Source of the DNA: Plantago ovata
Taxonomy: Eukaryota; Streptophyta; Magnoliopsida; Lamiales; Plantaginaceae
Reading direction: 5' to 3'
Assembly (NCBI GenBank): GCA_028274465.1
Contig: CM051457.1
Span: 55,526,425 to 55,590,424, forward strand
DNA: 64,000 nucleotides
Position 1 is the stretch's first letter; each line of letters opens with the position of its first letter. Positions 33,640-44,855 of the stretch are shown piece after piece. Both the position numbers and the translations under genes were made by a program. The notes under the pieces are model-generated. The model saw nothing but the letters and a program-made list of their open reading frames with translations. It was not told where the DNA came from and did no database searches.

Positions 33640-33812
33640 CACCTCTGGGGGTGGGGGCGAAACGCCCCACATGTTCACAGAGCTCCGCGCTCTCTGGACG
33701 TGGGGGGCGAATAGCTCTCTGGACATGTGGGGCGATTCGCCCCACATGTGGGGCGATTGGCCCCGCACGGGGCGGATCGCCCCACACACGGGGCTACTCG
33801 CCCCGTAGTTCC
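33640..33812 (+). promoter_or_regulatory. Palindrome cluster upstream of the first ORF2 leader in F
   Basis: There are at least five GGGGCGATTCGCCCC-type motifs in about 170 bp, with an inverted repeat CAGAG...CTCTG at about 33677-33695. A TC-rich leader (about 33840-34027) and a putative intron follow. The arrangement is the same as in B, in the second F block and in I. Confidence 0.6.
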
Positions 33813-34027
33813 AGAAAGAAGAAAAACGGGGGTCACCCCCCATTTTCCTCATTTCTCCATCCTCTTCACTTTCTTACTCCAAAAAATCAAAATTTCTTCA
33901 ATCTTTCATAAAAACTTCAATCTTCCACCAAATTGTGTGTTTTTTAGCTTCAATCGAAGCCCATTACGTGCTCTTTCTTTTCATCCGAACAAATTTCTTC
34001 CTAGTTCATTCATTCTTCGGATTTGAG

Positions 34028-34578
34028 GTAATCTCATATGAACCCTAATTTTTCAAATTTGGGGGGTTTTTTGATTTATGTTTCAATTAAGCTTATATGA
34101 TGTATGGGTTGATGATTTGTGTGATTAAAAACTTATTCACTATCAATTGCATGTTCAATTAGGCTTGGTTTGTTGGATTGAGAATTTTGCCTACTAGATG
34201 TCTATGTCTTAAGGTGCAATGTTTCTTTTCCTTTCTTTCCATGTTTAATGTTTTGTTTGTTGATATGATAATGATGGGCATGTTGTTAGAATGCATGATT
34301 GATGAAGTTGAGGATTTATGATACTAGATTTTTTGCTACTATGGTATGAATTGAGCCTTATGATTTAGGGCTATTTGTTTTCTAGCTAGAGCTTAATGCG
34401 ATATGTTACATGTCTTCGATATGATGGTATGTTGCTTTTTAGTTCTAGAAGTTGCTAGACTAGACATGGAGGTTTTGAGGCGTTCGATTGTTGTAGATAT
34501 CATTAGTGTGTTCACTCTTGCATTTGCATATGCATAAATCTGTTTTGTGTCATACAAGATACTAATTGCTGTTTGTAG
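34028..34578 (+). other. Putative intron before the first ORF2 of F
   Basis: GAG|GTAATC begins a 551-nt stretch ending TTTGTAG, five bases before the ORF2 ATG at 34584. Donor, acceptor and length agree with the other three copies. Confidence 0.6.
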
Positions 34579-34583
34579 GAACC

Positions 34584-35505
34584 ATGAATCCACGAGACAA
34601 GAAGAAAGTTGGCTCAAGCAAGAGGGGTAAGGGGGCAGCATCAAGCTCTCAACCTTCCCACGAGCTGTTCGAGTTGTCTCTTGCCGCAATCGACGTCCGA
34701 CAGAGGCTCGAAGCGGAGCTAGCGCAAGGAAAAGGAATTGGGGTTGGTTTACTTCCAACCGATTTAAGGGGTACGATACGAGCCTCCTCCATGAGTTCTA
34801 TGCTGGATACACTGATCTTGAGGAGAAGGAGGGGGTACTCGTTAGAGGCGTAATTGTGCCATGGACACCGACCTCAATTTCTGCATTCATCCATTTAAGG
34901 GAACGGGAGTTCACCGGAAGCAACCACTCCTACGTGTATTCGAGGGCCACTAGAGGGATCGGAAGTGCCATCACAGGTGTGATTTGCAACAGGGAATATA
35001 GGTATCCAGATACCGGAGCACAACCTGGACGGATCCACCAGAGTGACCTTAGCATCGAGGCTAAGGTGGTTATGAAATTCTACATTTTCAACTTGATCCC
35101 TAGAATGAATGACACGTGGATACAGCCGAATTATGCCGAGCTCCTCTACTGCTTGATAAGCAAGCATCGAATAGACATCGGTCAGATCATGTATGCCGAA
35201 TATGAGCGCCATTGGGACAAGAAGAAGAAGCCCTTCATTTTTCCGAGCTTCATCACAGCATATTGCAAATATAACGGGGTCGAGGACTTTGATGAGGGTG
35301 ATTGCGAGGTCGCTGCCCTTTCCCCTTCGACTATTGATGTACAGCTGACTAGGTAACAAATGAAGAACCCCACAGCTGCTGCTGCTGATGTTGAAGCTTC
35401 CCTCCAACAGACTGATTCTGACGATGATAATGATTATGAGGATGAGGATGCTATGGATGGCGGAGTTCCTATCCTGGATATTCCCTTTGTTCGTAGAGCA
35501 CCACA
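34584..35505 (+). pseudogene. First ORF2 region of element F
   Basis: It resembles ORF2 of B: Ser/Lys-rich start, SQPSHELFELSLAAIDVR, VPWTPTSISAFIH, FNLIPRMNDTWIQPNYAELLYCL, FPSFITAYCKYNGVED, then a poly-Ala and acidic run. At 35506 it runs straight into gag sequence at a point where both share CATGG. It is broken, with a few breaks. Confidence 0.75.
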
Positions 35506-37156
35506 TGGAGAAATACTTTCCTCACACCTTGACTACCGCGCTTAAGGCGCAAATCACTGGGTTCAAACAAGACTATGATGAGACCATCTACACCGCGTTT
35601 GAGAGGTTCCAAGACCTCATGAACAAGTTCCCTCACCATGGTTTTGAGCTTTCGGATCTTGTCCAACACTTCTACAATGGACTGACCTTTGGGAATCAGC
35701 AAGTGGTGGATTTCCAATGTCGTGGCAATATTTGGGAGGAAACCGCGGAAGCCGTCTGGGCGGTTTTCGAAAGTCTTGCTAAAGGTTCGCAATTCAAGGA
35801 TCCAAGAGCAATGGTTAGGAGACGTGGACCTGAAGCTCCACCTACTCAAGAGGCCCCTATGTATGGGGGGAATGGGGATCGATTCGAGTGCTTTACCAAT
35901 GAGTTGAAACAAGTCCTCAAGAGCTCCGCTGGAACAACTATGTCGAATGAAGTTTGCCGAATATGCAAGAACTATGGGCATGGAGCTCATATGTGTAGAT
36001 CGGAGCTTTCATATGATGATGGCAATTGGGTTCAAGGGAGCAAAGAGGAAGCTTTTTCTACGGAATTTGGTACTCAAGAAGCTAGCTACGGACAAGATGG
36101 TAGGAATCCTCGAGGTGGATTTTGGAGAAGAGGGTTCCGGAACAATCAAGGATACGCACCGGCTAGCCAAACTTATGGCCCTAACCAAGACCGTAGTAGG
36201 CTTATCTATGGTAATGATCACTGCGAAAATCCCACTCCCAAAGAGCAACCGAAGTCGAAGACAGCTCTACTCATGGAGAACTTGCAAAAAATGGTTGATC
36301 ACACCCAAAGTTTTCTTAAGCATTATGAAGAAGATTCTGAGAAGACTAGGGCGAGGCTTGATCGTTTGGAAGAAAGCACTAGGCTTGCCCATCAAAAGAT
36401 GCAAGAGTTGATTGACCGTGTAGCACGTAGGGAGCAAGGGAAGTTGCCTAGCAACACTGAGAAGTCTATGTCCATTACCTTGGTGGGTGATCTTACTGTT
36501 GAAATCACCATCAAGAAGGTTGCTAAATGTGAGCGTTGCAAGGATGAAGAACCCCCACTAGCCAAGGAAGAAGAGAAGGACCTTGGTTCTGATGTGAGTG
36601 ATGAGGAGCAAGAGGATCCCGAGCCAATCCCTCAGAGTTTCGATGTTAAGGTTGGGATTGGTGAACTTGAAGATGTTCGTGCTACACTAGATACGGGATC
36701 TTACTCTAATGTGCTCCCAATGAATGTGTTTGAGAAGAGTAGCCTTGGAAAACTATCTGAGCATAAGGCTATTGTGCAATTGGCGGATGGATCCTTTGTG
36801 AGACCCGAAGGCGTTGTGAAGAACGTATTGGTTAAGATTGGTGAAGCTTCTGTGTACACCAACTTTGTAGTTATGCCAGCGTCTACACCTGGATGGGGGA
36901 TGTTGTTCTCTTGGGGCGAACGTTCTTGACTAAGCTACGCTCCGTGATAGACATCTACCAAAGAACTTGCACCATTGAGGTGGATGGCAAGCAACATGTG
37001 TTGCAAGTCGTATCTGATCCAAATATTCACTTCAATGCTTCTCACACCGTTAACTACTTTGGTCTTGCTGTCTATGTTCATTCTCATTCACAGGTTCGTG
37101 GCAGGAGGAAAAGATCCATGAAGGGGAAGTCTAGTACCCTCAAAAAGAAGAACTAG
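35506..37156 (+). pseudogene. Second gag-protease region of element F
   Basis: The region starts inside gag at EKYFPHT and continues through KFPHHGFEL, the zinc knuckle CRICKNYGHGAHMC, a charged helix and the protease LDTGSYSNVLP. It is very similar to the first block (31734 onward). Most is open, with about one break. Its presence downstream of ORF2 is a duplication inside F or a fusion of two elements. Confidence 0.8.
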
Positions 37157-37744
37157 GAGCAAGAAGAAGTCGAGTCAAAGACTATAAACAATGGCGGTAT
37201 CCGGGAGGCAACCCAGAGTTTTTATCGCTTTATTGCTTTGCATGCATTCATACATTGAACAATTTGCCTCGCTTTATGTGAATTTGTTCGTTTATGTGTT
37301 GTTTTGTGCTTATGTTTATGTTTGAGTGAACTTTTTCGAGTATTTTTTATGAGGAAAATGGTTTTCGGGGATAAAAAACTGAGTTTTTCGAAAAAAAATT
37401 CGTCTCCCCACCTCTGGAGGTGGGGGGCGAATCGCCCCACAAAGCCAGAGAGTTTTTTAGACTCTCTGGCAGTGGGGGGCGAATCGCCCCACACACGGGG
37501 CGAATCGCCCCCTGTCTTCAGGCAAGGTGAAAAGCGAGATTCTTCCCCCAAACCCTCATTCTCTCATCTTCTTCACCTCCCTTTCTCCAAAACACCCAAA
37601 AACTCGAAAAATCTTCTTTCTTCCATAATTTCTTCAACTCTCCATCAAATTTTGTGTTCTTTAGCTTCAATCGAAGCCCATTACGTGCTCTTTAATTCTA
37701 TCCGAACGACTTTCATCCTAGTGCATTTGTTTTTCAGATCTGAG
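37157..37744 (+). other. Noncoding leader of the second ORF2 block in F
   Basis: There is no gene. It contains a palindrome cluster (37420-37512) with a 10-bp stem hairpin at 37444-37470 (GCCAGAGAGT and its complement), then a TC-rich leader up to the intron donor. The hairpin arms differ from those of B but fold the same way. Confidence 0.6.
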
Positions 37745-38280
37745 GTAACTTCACATGAACCCAAAATTTTCAAATTTAGGGGTTTTCTGATTTATGCTTC
37801 AATTGAGCTTATATGATGTATGGGTTGATTGTTTATGTGATTAGAATCGATTTTCATTACCAATTGCTTGCTCAATTTTGCTTGGTTTGGTAAATTGAGA
37901 ATTTTTGCTTACTTGATATCTATGTCTCGTTTTGCATTGCTCCTTTTTCTTCATTCCATGTTATATGATGAAAGTATTGGTATGATAAAGGTAGACATCA
38001 TGGTTGAACACTTGAATGATGCGGTTTGAGACTTTTTGGTGAAATTTTTGAGTACTATGGTTTGAGTGAATCTTGTGATTTGAGGTTACTAGTTATCTAG
38101 CACAAAGCATGTTGAGATATGTTACATATTATGATATGTTGATACGTTGCATTGTGGTAGCTAGATTAGATTTGGAGTTTTGAAGATTAGGTGTGATAAT
38201 GATGTTACTCGTTTGTTTCACTCTTGCATTTGCATATGCACAAAGTTTTTGTTGTGCGAGGTACTAATGGATGTTTGTAG
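37745..38280 (+). other. Putative intron before the second ORF2 of F
   Basis: GAG|GTAACT begins a 536-nt stretch ending TTTGTAG, five bases before the ATG at 38286. The body is clearly more diverged from the first F intron than the signals at its ends. Confidence 0.6.
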
Positions 38281-38285
38281 GAACC

Positions 38286-39217
38286 ATGCCACAAAGGGAG
38301 AGGAGCATTTCCATTTGGCTACAATGAGGTATTGGAGGTGGTTCGATTCCAATCATGTCAAAGGGTTTGGCAAGGACGTTCTCCATGAGTTCTATGTTGG
38401 GTCTTCTAATCTTCAAGAGAAGGAGAGTGATCTCGTTAGAGGTGCGTTCGTGCCATGGACTTTTGCAACAACTTCGCGGTTTATCCACAAGAAGGAACGA
38501 GAATCCACCAGGAGTGAGCACTCTTATGTATATTCACGTACCACTACAAGGATTGAAACCAATATTACAGCAGAAATCTGCCACAAGGACTGCAAAGTCC
38601 GAGAGACTAGGAAGCAACCGGGGCGGCCTCATCACAACAGATTCAGTCTTGAGTCGACAGTGGTGATGAAGTTCCGTATCGCTAACTTGATTCCAAAGCA
38701 TAATGACATGGACACCCAGCCCTTCCTTGGGGTGCCCCTCGACTGCTTATTGAGGGAGCACCATATAGACATCGGGAGCATCAACCGTAGAGAATGTGAG
38801 CGACATTGGGCAAAGAAGAAGAAAACCTCTGAGTTTCCGAGTTTCATCGCAGCTTACTGTAAGTTCCATGGGGTAGAGGACGTTGGTGAGGGAGACTCTA
38901 AGAGCACAGCTCTTTCCCCTTCGACAGTTCACGGGCTATTAGAGAGATACCGGATGGAAAACCCCATAACTGCAGCGGCTAATCTTGACGATTCTCTTCG
39001 ACAATGCAATTCTTCTAGTGATGATGATGGTGACAATGAAGACAATAGGGACAATAAGGATGCCATGAACACTGATGGAGGAGTTGGTCCTATTCGATCC
39101 ATTAGTGGAACCACCACCACCACCACGGGCTCCGATGATCACCAACAAGGGCCCTCGAGCAATCTCAACACCTTATATCTACTGTACTCAGCCGACCGAG
39201 GCCAAACCACGCGGTAA
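38286..39217 (+). CDS. Second, divergent ORF2 of element F
   Basis: About 310 codons open from the ATG after the intron. It shares the ORF2 order (LHEFYVGSSNLQEKE, LVRGAFVPWT, FRIANLIPKHND, REHHIDIGSI, FPSFIAAYCKFHGVED, then an acidic Asp/Asn run) but differs at many positions from the first ORF2. It is also shorter, with no coiled-coil tail. It is the most diverged member in this window. Function is unknown, as for ORF2 of B. Confidence 0.6.
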
Positions 39218-40227
39218 CATCTAGTATCACATCTTATTTCCTCATTCTCTTATTGCTAGGGACCAACTTTAGTTTCATGAGGGGGATGGGATTTAAGTGA
39301 ACTATTGTTGTTGGTTTGGAGCTTGGCATTGGTAGGTTGAGTATAGTACCTTGCATTTTTGTTAAAATTCGGGCGCATTAGCATTTGCACGTTTATCGCT
39401 TTCCTAGTAATTTAGTTTCATACACTACATACACTACATTCATCCTAGTCTAGTCTTGCATGCTTTATGTGGAGTTTATTGCCAAATTTTTTGAACTTTT
39501 TTATTGGGTAGATTAACTAGTTATGACATTAATCATATGCTTCATCTCTATGAATATGTTTGAGGTTTTTCTCGCTTGGCTTGTCACATTTATGTCTGCA
39601 CTTAGTTAAGCTTGGTAGTCTCGACATCACTTAGTGGTGTTTTCTCTACTGCGGTTCACGAAGGCCTTTATAATAGGATGATGCATGTTAGGATCTTATG
39701 GTTGTTTTCCGGGTAATTATGTACCTAAGAGGCAACAAGTCTTCACCTTGCTTTGAGATTGCTAAATGCCTAGGAAGGAGGTAGTGTGATCCTTTGTTTG
39801 CAACCTATCCTTTCGAATAGGTTTGGGGAGGGGGTTACGCTATCATTAGACATGTTTTTCGATTTTTGGGTGTTGTGAGTTTGTTTTCCTTTTTCGTAAA
39901 GTTTCTGCTCCAACCTATTCTTTCGAATAGGTTTGGGGAGGTCGTTTGTGTGTCATTGTAATTTCTTTTTCGTTGTGCTACTGCTGGCTAAAAAAGAATC
40001 AAAAAAAAAAAAGAAAAAATTCCAGAGAAAAAGAAAGGACCCCAAAAAAAGCAAAGAAAGGTAAAGAAAAAAGAGAAAGCCAAAAAGCAGTTTAGCAAAG
40101 TGTTTGTCTCGTTTTTCAATTGTTGTAATGTTCGTAATCAAGTTGTAATTTTTTGTCTTTCATTTGTTTGAGTGTCATCTGTTCTAGACCACCCTCGTTT
40201 TTCAATTGTTGTAATGTTCGTAATCAA
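39218..40227 (+). other. 3' noncoding region of F up to a rearrangement junction
   Basis: There is no gene. It carries the conserved family blocks, hairpins at 39802-39823 and 39912-39933, and a short A/G-rich tract (about 39988-40090). The stretch GTTTTTCAATTGTTGTAATG... at 40109-40141 is repeated at 40196-40227, directly before SIRE-type LTR sequence begins. Confidence 0.75.
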
Positions 40228-40666
40228 GCATAGTGTTGCTGATTATAAGTCCCAAGTTTGGTGCAGAACAAGGTTTCTTTCTCTAGTTAGGTTGGAAACG
40301 AAGCAAGTGTGCTTTGGTTTCTGTAGAATCGCTCTAGATAGGTGTTGTAAGGAACCTCAAACTTATCTTAGTGGATTTAGTCCTAGAAAGGACAAAGTGG
40401 ATTAGTTGAGAGATTACACCACTCTCAGATACCACTATAAAAGTGTTTGTGTGATTTACTTTACTGCATTTAGTTTTCAGCAAAGCATATCTATCTGTAC
40501 ACTGTCACTCTGCACTTGCTGAAACTATCACTTACTGTCAAAGCACTTATTGTACAAAGACTTCCGCACTCTGTTTTTAAGTATCAGTAAAAATCGTTAC
40601 TGAAAAGTAACTAGTACTTGCTGAGAAAGTTAAGTATCAACAAACTCATTACTGAAAAGTAATAAG
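40228..40666 (+). repeat. Piece of a SIRE-type Copia LTR
   Basis: The piece matches the D LTR from about 1218 to 1664, including CATAGTGTTGCTG and the 53-bp repeats. Both ends are internal to the LTR. The left end joins Athila-like DNA at a shared TAATCAAG; the right end is the terminus of an H-family LTR. Confidence 0.8.
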
Positions 40667-42401
40667 TGTAAGAAAATATGGTCAGAGTTACCCCTAGGGT
40701 ACACAGCGGAATTTCAAAACTTTTCTTAACATGCATGTTAATTGATCATGCATATAACGTATATAATAAACACATTAATCAGAAGACTTACAATACTCCA
40801 AAAGCAAGAATAGGTATTGAATCGATATGTCAATCGATGAAGTCTTCGTAATAGTCCGGTGAATCTTCTCCTTCGTCGAAGTCGAAGATATCTGCAATAC
40901 TTTGATTATCTGCAAGACAATAAAAGTTAGTTTCCTGCTCTTTGAACCTCAACCTTGGTATCCACGGATGAACAGCTTATCGGAAAGAATGCTAGGATAT
41001 TCTTTATGTGGCCAAGAAGATGGGGCGGCGATTTTCCTCCGGTGGAGAGTGGCGCGCGCGGCTAGGGTATAGAGGTAGGAGAGAGCTTTTTATTTTCTCT
41101 AAGAAATGTAGAATAATTCTCTAAGAATTCGACATTCAAAAAGTTCTCTAATGACCTACTTATATAGTAGTCAATAGAAGCCTAAAGAAGATTCTTTCTG
41201 ACTTCATAAAGGAATAAGAACTCTAATTCTTATTGCACAAGGAAACCAATTTAAGTCTAGATTCATTCCCAATTAAGTTAGAACTCAATTAGGAAAATCT
41301 AACTTAACCCTTGACTTCTAATCTGGAAAGGAGTCGAAACTCCCTCCCATACTACTACTACACGCGGCCGGCCAAGGGGGGTATGTGGGTCCCTATTTTG
41401 GGACCCACTTATAATTCGAAGACAATTCAAACTCTAAGTAGATTTTGCCCATTTGCATATATTAATTCTAAATTAATATATCCTTTCAAATCAAACCTCT
41501 ATTATATTTCTAAAATGTAATCTTTAATTGTATATACATAAAATACAATTAATCAATCAATTCAATTAATAATTCCAAATTATTAATTGAGCCACAAATA
41601 ATTATAATTAATTCCAAATCAATTATAATTCATCAATCACAATTAATTCTAAATTAATTGTGATTCCATCGGAAAAGGATATTCGGATAAGCTGAATCAC
41701 CATATAGTGTGACCCATAGGGCCTCATTGTATTAAGCAAGTGCTACACTAGGAAACATGGAATTCCTAGACGGTTCCATTTGCAATATTAATACATGAGG
41801 ACGTTTGAGAGGTTTCTCAAAGAAAACCCTTTCGTTGTGAAGTCTGTTGCGCTCAACGCGGCGATGGTAACGTCCCTTCATCTGACTGACTCGAATGCAT
41901 CTAGGATCGATGATGTGTCTATCCCAATAATACATCCACGGGCGTCTTTAGTGAGTTGCTTGGTGAATCCAATATCTATTATGACTATCATAATAATATT
42001 GATACGCTGGCCAGCGGTTTAACCAATCACAACTTTGAACGACTATGAGCAGTGCTCTCCTGTGCTACACGTGAGAGATGAATCCTTCACAGAATCACTT
42101 ATCACCCCCATTTGTATGTAGCCATAATCCTGGATCGTGTCTTGGGTCAACTGCTTATTCAGAGCTAACATCGACGGGTCCACCAAGTATATGGGACAAC
42201 AAATGTGATGACTAGCGTCACTTCGACAACATTCTTGTTCCCATAGACACTTCGGTGTAGAGTATACATCGATGGGAGTTTCCGGTGGGTACTTCCATTG
42301 TTCGGTAATCACCCTTCGAACAACTATGCGGAGTTATGGGAACGTTTCTAGATTGTCTAACAATCCGTTCCGTGGCCGTGGGATCGGCTCACACTTGCTC
42401 T
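40667..42401 (-). repeat. H-family Copia LTR, partial (G1)
   Basis: The sequence is the reverse complement of most of the H LTR. It starts at the true LTR end (TGTAAGAAAATA) and ends abruptly after CGGCTCACACTTGCTC, about 350 bp short of the other end. The family hairpin GTGGGTCCC...GGGACCCAC is at 41385-41408. No internal H sequence adjoins it. Confidence 0.85.
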
Positions 42402-42956
42402 TGTAATAGTTCGTAATCGAGTTGTAAATTCTTCCTTGTGTTCTCGTGTCGCCTAGTCCAAGGCTTGTTCTAGACCACCCTCGTCCTGCCATTCAGGAAG
42501 TGGTGAAGAGTTTTTCTTTAAGAGTCGGGTAGAATAGGGGAGTGTTGTCTTTTAGGGAACCCTCCTTCGTTTGATGAGAGCCAGTATTGGTTCGACCTAT
42601 CTTGAGGGAAAGTCTCACTTGGTGAACAGTAGTAAGCCCTCAGTTTCATAGGCACGGGGCAACCATTTGTATTTTAATATGCATCATTACGTCGTCATTG
42701 ACTAGGTCCAGGTAGAGAATGTTACGAGAGACTCCCTTGTTTAACAAAGTGCATATGTGAATGTGTATAGGTTCAATCGAGACATTCTTCAACCTACTTC
42801 CATGTCATGATTTGTATGGTCTTTGTTCATAAGCATTTGGTAGATACAATCGATTAGTCTTCTTGTTTGGCATGAGACTCCTCTTTGTGTTGCATGTAGG
42901 TTGCATGTAGTCAAGCTAGTTGCTTGAGGACAAGCAAAGGTTCGGTTTGGGGAGTT
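42402..42956 (+). other. 3' noncoding end of Athila-like element J
   Basis: There is no gene. It matches the tail of the A and C 3' noncoding region (GTTCTAGACCACCCTCGTCC, AGGAAGTGGTGA, GGACAAGCAAAGG) and ends in the polypurine tract before the J LTR. It is more diverged than A, B, C or F. Confidence 0.8.
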
Positions 42957-44223
42957 TGATGACAGTGTTTTTACACTATCATTCGGGTCTTTTCACAAAT
43001 TTAGCTATCCTCTTGCATGCATTTTAGTGCATTTTGTTAGAATAGTGTCACGTTTCCATTTCTTTTGTTATTTTCAGGTTTTAGGTGAAAATTGCGCTTT
43101 TTGGATATAAATCATGGCGGAACAATGATGTTTTGGTGCAACGAGATCACCCATGGTGTGTCAAGGAGTACCGGGACGAGTTTCCAGGCCAAAAGACCAA
43201 GTTTTGGGGCTCAAAACCGTGCCAAGGGCCGAAATCGAAGATTTGGAGGAAGAAAATGTCACGGGCAACTCTCTGCCCGTGCCAGGCGCACCGCCTGGTG
43301 CCCGGCGGTCCGCCGCGTAGCCTCCGACAGCAACTATATATATTTTCAAAAGCTGCGAATTTTCATATCTTAGATCATAATTTTGCAGGCATAAACCCTA
43401 GAACTTGTTCTGGGTATATTTTCTCTTAGAACCATTGTTTCTTAGTGATTTTGGAGCTAGAGTAGAGATTTGGACATCAATTTATCTCACCTTACTAGAT
43501 CTTTGTAACTTTAGCAATCCACCGGAGATTGACAACCTTTGGTTGTAACTTTGTATCTCACAATTTCTGCTATTTATCTTTCAATTCAACTATGTTATCT
43601 CATATGATCGCTATTGTTGTTTATGATTTTGATATGAGTAGCTAAACATCTAGTTGGTGATAGTATATAAATTCGTAGCTAGGGTTCATTTTATGCATGA
43701 TTGAGTTTCTGAGTCTTTTACTTGTTTTATTGTTATATTCGAATCTTTGATCCGACTAAGCCAATATCTTCGTAGAAAAGTGTTAGAAACACTAGGACAA
43801 TTCAAGATCATCATTTTCAATATCTTCGATTACAAGTACTGCTTGAACTAAGACTGACAACCTTAGCCAAGTATTAGTATAGATAGGAAGCTTTCAAAAT
43901 ACACGTCTACAAATCTGTTTTTGGTGTTTGTTAATTCAAATTACTTTTAAAGCAGTACGAGTTGCACTTTCATGCATAATTAGAACTTGATGCTTAGAAT
44001 GAGCATACTATCACCAGCTCCCATCATATATTGTTAAGTCAAGCTAAGTCAAATTTGTTTTCTGAATTTATATAGTTAGTTATTTAGTTAAAGCTAGTTT
44101 AGTCCCTAGAGATCGATACTCGAGGTCATCTTACCTCTGCACTACGTGTTTTGTGTAGTTGTGAGTTGCCTTTGGCTAAAACAAATTTATTTGATTGTTC
44201 GAGTTTGACAATCTCGTTCATCA
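42957..44223 (+). repeat. 3' LTR of Athila-like element J
   Basis: The LTR is 1267 bp, TGATGACAGTG to CTCGTTCATCA. It has a palindrome cluster variant (43263-43318) and CTATATATAT near 43331. It is clearly diverged from the LTRs of A, B, C and F, so it represents a separate or older subfamily. It is not the partner of F's LTR. Confidence 0.85.
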
Positions 44224-44855
44224 AAATTACCGAAGACGAATTAGATATCTTCGACTTCATCGAAGGAGAAGATTTTTATGATTACTACGAGGATCTCATC
44301 GATTGAAATCCAGCACCCAAATCAGTCTTAGTTCTTGCTTTCGAATTACTGTAAGTTCTCTAACTGTTGTGTTTAATATATGTTATATGCATCATCAATT
44401 AGTATGCATGTTAAGAAAATTTTGAAATTCCACTGGACCACCCTATCCCGTTTTGGTCCCGACTGCTTTTCTGGTTTTCTGAAAATAAGGATTTGACCCG
44501 AAAATCGAATTTTGAAAATTTTGGATTGATTTTTTTATTTAGAATATATATATTGGACTTATTTGTAATTTGTATTAACTAGAGCTATTAAAAATTACTT
44601 TGTATTCAGTTGAAGGGTCTATGTTCAATTTATCAATTTATTGGCTTATTGCAAATAGTCCACTTTTGTAAATTATACTTAAGCCCACAAAGTTTTGAAA
44701 ATTACAATTAGGTCCTCCAAGTTTTCGAAAATTGCTACTTGGTCCCTAGAGTTTTTGAATCTAGTCCCAAAATGTTCGATTTACGTAGAAATTATAATTA
44801 TGGGATTATAAATTTCATAATTGAATTATGAAGTCTTTTGTTATCCACATAAAGT
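44224..44855 (+). mobile_element. Remnant of an H-family Copia LTR end and leader
   Basis: 44230-44440 resembles the last part of the H LTR (GATATCTTCGACTTC, ATTACTACGAGGA, then GAAATTCC). 44500-44855 resembles the H leader at about 53800-54175 (TTGAAAATTTTG, AATTGCTACTTGGTC, ATTATGAAGTC). It is strongly diverged and is an old fragment truncated at both ends. Confidence 0.7.

Larger units (their letters stand above)
29886..40227 (+). mobile_element. Athila-like element F with an internal duplicated block
   Basis: F begins with a complete 5' LTR inserted in D (flank ATCAG at 29881-29885). The order is then primer site, gag-protease, palindrome cluster, leader, intron, ORF2, and at 35506 a jump back into mid-gag. 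A second gag-protease, cluster, leader, intron and ORF2 follow, then 3' noncoding DNA. It ends at a junction with SIRE-type LTR sequence near 40227. No matching 3' LTR or second ATCAG is found, so F is an incomplete, rearranged fossil with numerous breaks. It has no RT or integrase. Confidence 0.8.

Noticed and set aside
40917-41100. Possible host gene exon (a GAAGTCGAAGATATC-rich stretch)
   Set aside because: The same sequence is in all H-family LTRs near their inner end, so it is part of the LTR.
42957-44223. This LTR taken as the missing 3' LTR of element F
   Set aside because: It is clearly diverged from F's 5' LTR in sequence and length, and the flank after it (AAATT) does not match F's left flank ATCAG.
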